From Periplaneta americana (Eukaryota; Arthropoda; Insecta; Blattodea; Blattidae), in contig NC_091119.1 of assembly GCF_040183065.1 (NCBI RefSeq), positions 109,104,263 to 109,168,262 of the forward strand: a DNA stretch of 64,000 nt, written 5' to 3'. The first letter of the stretch is position 1; each line of letters begins with the position of its first letter. Below, piece after piece: positions 63,121-64,000 of the stretch. Made by a program: the position numbers and the translations under genes. The notes beneath the pieces were generated by a model. It searched no databases. It was given only the letters and a program-made list of their open reading frames with translations, and was not told the DNA's origin.

Positions 63121-63345
63121 ATTAGTAAATGTGTACAAGTGATGTTACAATAATGATGATAATTATATAGGCTGATTGCATTAGTACTTTATGACCTTAT
63201 TTCTATATTGTATTTAAGTAACTGTGGCAAAAATTAATATACATCTTGATTACACAACTTTTAACACTGTATCACTTCGGAATTTGTGTGATAATAACTT
63301 TCTTGTGTTAAATATTATTAACGTACCTTGTTAACATGTTTCGAA

Positions 63346-63735
63346 CTATTTTTCGGTCATCTTTGGAACTGGTCGTTGTTGGTCTTGGCGCCTTTTGTTT
63401 CCTGTGTGGGTGCGTTTTGTAGTGTAGAGTCAAAGAGTGTATGTGTTTTGAAATTGAGTTGTGTGTTGAAAATATCGTTGGGTTGTGTTTTTGTGTGTCT
63501 GTATATTTTGTATTGTTCTAGTGTGTTGAGTTTCTGGCTTTTTGGTTGGATGTGCAGTATTTCTGTGTCTGTGTTGATGTCTCTGTAGGTGTGGTTGGCA
63601 ATTGTGATGTGTTCTGCATATGTGGAGGTGTTTTGCGATTTTGTTATGGCTGTGATTGTTCTTTGTACTGTGTTTGAAATGATCTGCCTGTCTGTCCTAT
63701 GTAGAAGTTGTTGCAGGTGTTGCATTTGACATCTA
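63346..63735 (-). pseudogene. Penelope-like element, GIY-YIG endonuclease end
   Basis: The minus strand begins VKCNTCNNFYIGQTGRSFQT (63730-63670), the GIY-YIG core (here YIG with QTGR) preceded by the CxxC pair found in Penelope-like elements. It shifts frame near 63650 and continues AITKSQNTSTYAEH, NTDTEILHIQPKS and LNTLEQYKIYRHTKT, ending after QFQR at 63357. This is the C-terminal endonuclease of the element. Confidence 0.78.
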
Positions 63736-64000
63736 GACATCACAATAACAAAAGTAGACAACAAACACACATTCAAAGTATACAGAAAACCCACAACAAC
63801 AACAACACACATACACAACACATCCAATCACCCCACACAACACAAACAAGCTGCATTCCGAACAATGGTACACAGACTACTCAACATACCAATGAACCAA
63901 CAGGATTATAACGAAGAACTAAACACAATCAAATACATAGCACAAGAAAACGGGTACAACCCCAACATAATAGACAACATAATAAGTAAGACAAAACAAA
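63736..64000 (+). mobile_element. Penelope-like element, reverse transcriptase part, runs off the edge
   Basis: The plus strand reads ITITKVDNKHTFKVYRKPTT, then NTSNHPTQHKQAAFRTMVHR, LLNIPMNQQDYNEELNTIKY and IAQENGYNPNIIDNIISKTK. This matches the region after the catalytic motif of Penelope-type reverse transcriptase. It is open to the window end and points away from the neighbouring GIY-YIG fragment. Confidence 0.75.

Noticed and set aside
63328-63588. 86-codon plus-strand hydrophobic frame that looks membrane-like
   Set aside because: It is the antisense shadow of the Penelope GIY-YIG fragment. Its GT-rich codons produce Val/Leu/Cys runs.
1-64000. CRISPR arrays, operons or prokaryotic features
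   Set aside because: The window is eukaryotic nuclear sequence with spliced genes. No regularly spaced short direct repeats were seen.

Overview
The window looks like nuclear DNA of an insect with a large, transposon-rich genome. It is AT-rich, two animal protein-coding genes are split by introns of 6 to 14 kb, and most of the rest is non-LTR retrotransposons, tRNA-derived SINEs, hAT, Tc1/mariner, pogo-like and piggyBac-like DNA elements and a Penelope-like element. The mix of repeats resembles that of cockroaches and termites (Blattodea). That placement is inference from general familiarity and was not searched.

Host genes. Two genes sit head to head. On the minus strand a PWWP plus C2H2 zinc-finger nuclear protein is split into a start exon (20187-20359), a small exon finishing the PWWP domain (13899-13975), one very large exon (730-6085) and a short last exon (382-418). 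Phases agree at every junction and predict 1,880 residues. I could not name it. On the plus strand lies the G kinase-anchoring protein GKAP1, with five well supported coding exons at 32323-32487, 46980-47123, 47620-47949, 48096-48261 and 57042-57196. Its last exon is uncertain, because the only in-frame candidate I see (57566-57685) lies inside a transposable element. About 12 kb separates the two start exons. Untranslated first exons and promoters were not located.

Transposable elements. The best preserved element is a hAT transposon at 39370-42211. It has near-perfect terminal inverted repeats, an exact 8-bp target duplication, subterminal repeat motifs at both ends and an uninterrupted two-exon transposase of 493 residues. 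Other hAT-type elements lie at 8363-11668 (nested with LINEs), 15461-16022 (decayed relative of the intact one), 51227-51863, 52723-53952 and 57703-59293. A pogo-like derivative with a PHD finger (17035-19220) sits between the arms of a large inverted repeat (16546-19740) whose left arm also carries a MITE. Tc1/mariner remnants are at 12950-13560, 25755-26480, 35255-36308 and 37160-38162. TA- and TTAA-flanked MITEs are at 44143-44543 and 27876-28098.

Retroelements. A 5'-truncated LINE with an open 617-residue reverse transcriptase frame is at 28627-30906. A second LINE family is at 33320-37155 (interrupted by a mariner element) and 14052-14941. A third family, with an RNase H domain, a C-terminal CCHC motif and an AAC-type 3' tail, recurs in several fragments, some with target duplications. 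At the right edge two Penelope-like fragments meet in opposite orientation. Several SINE families are present, and some with different tRNA-like heads share the same 3' tail motif.

Several insertions can be read as nested events because the interrupted sequence rejoins cleanly when the insertion is removed. This gives a relative order of insertion at those sites.
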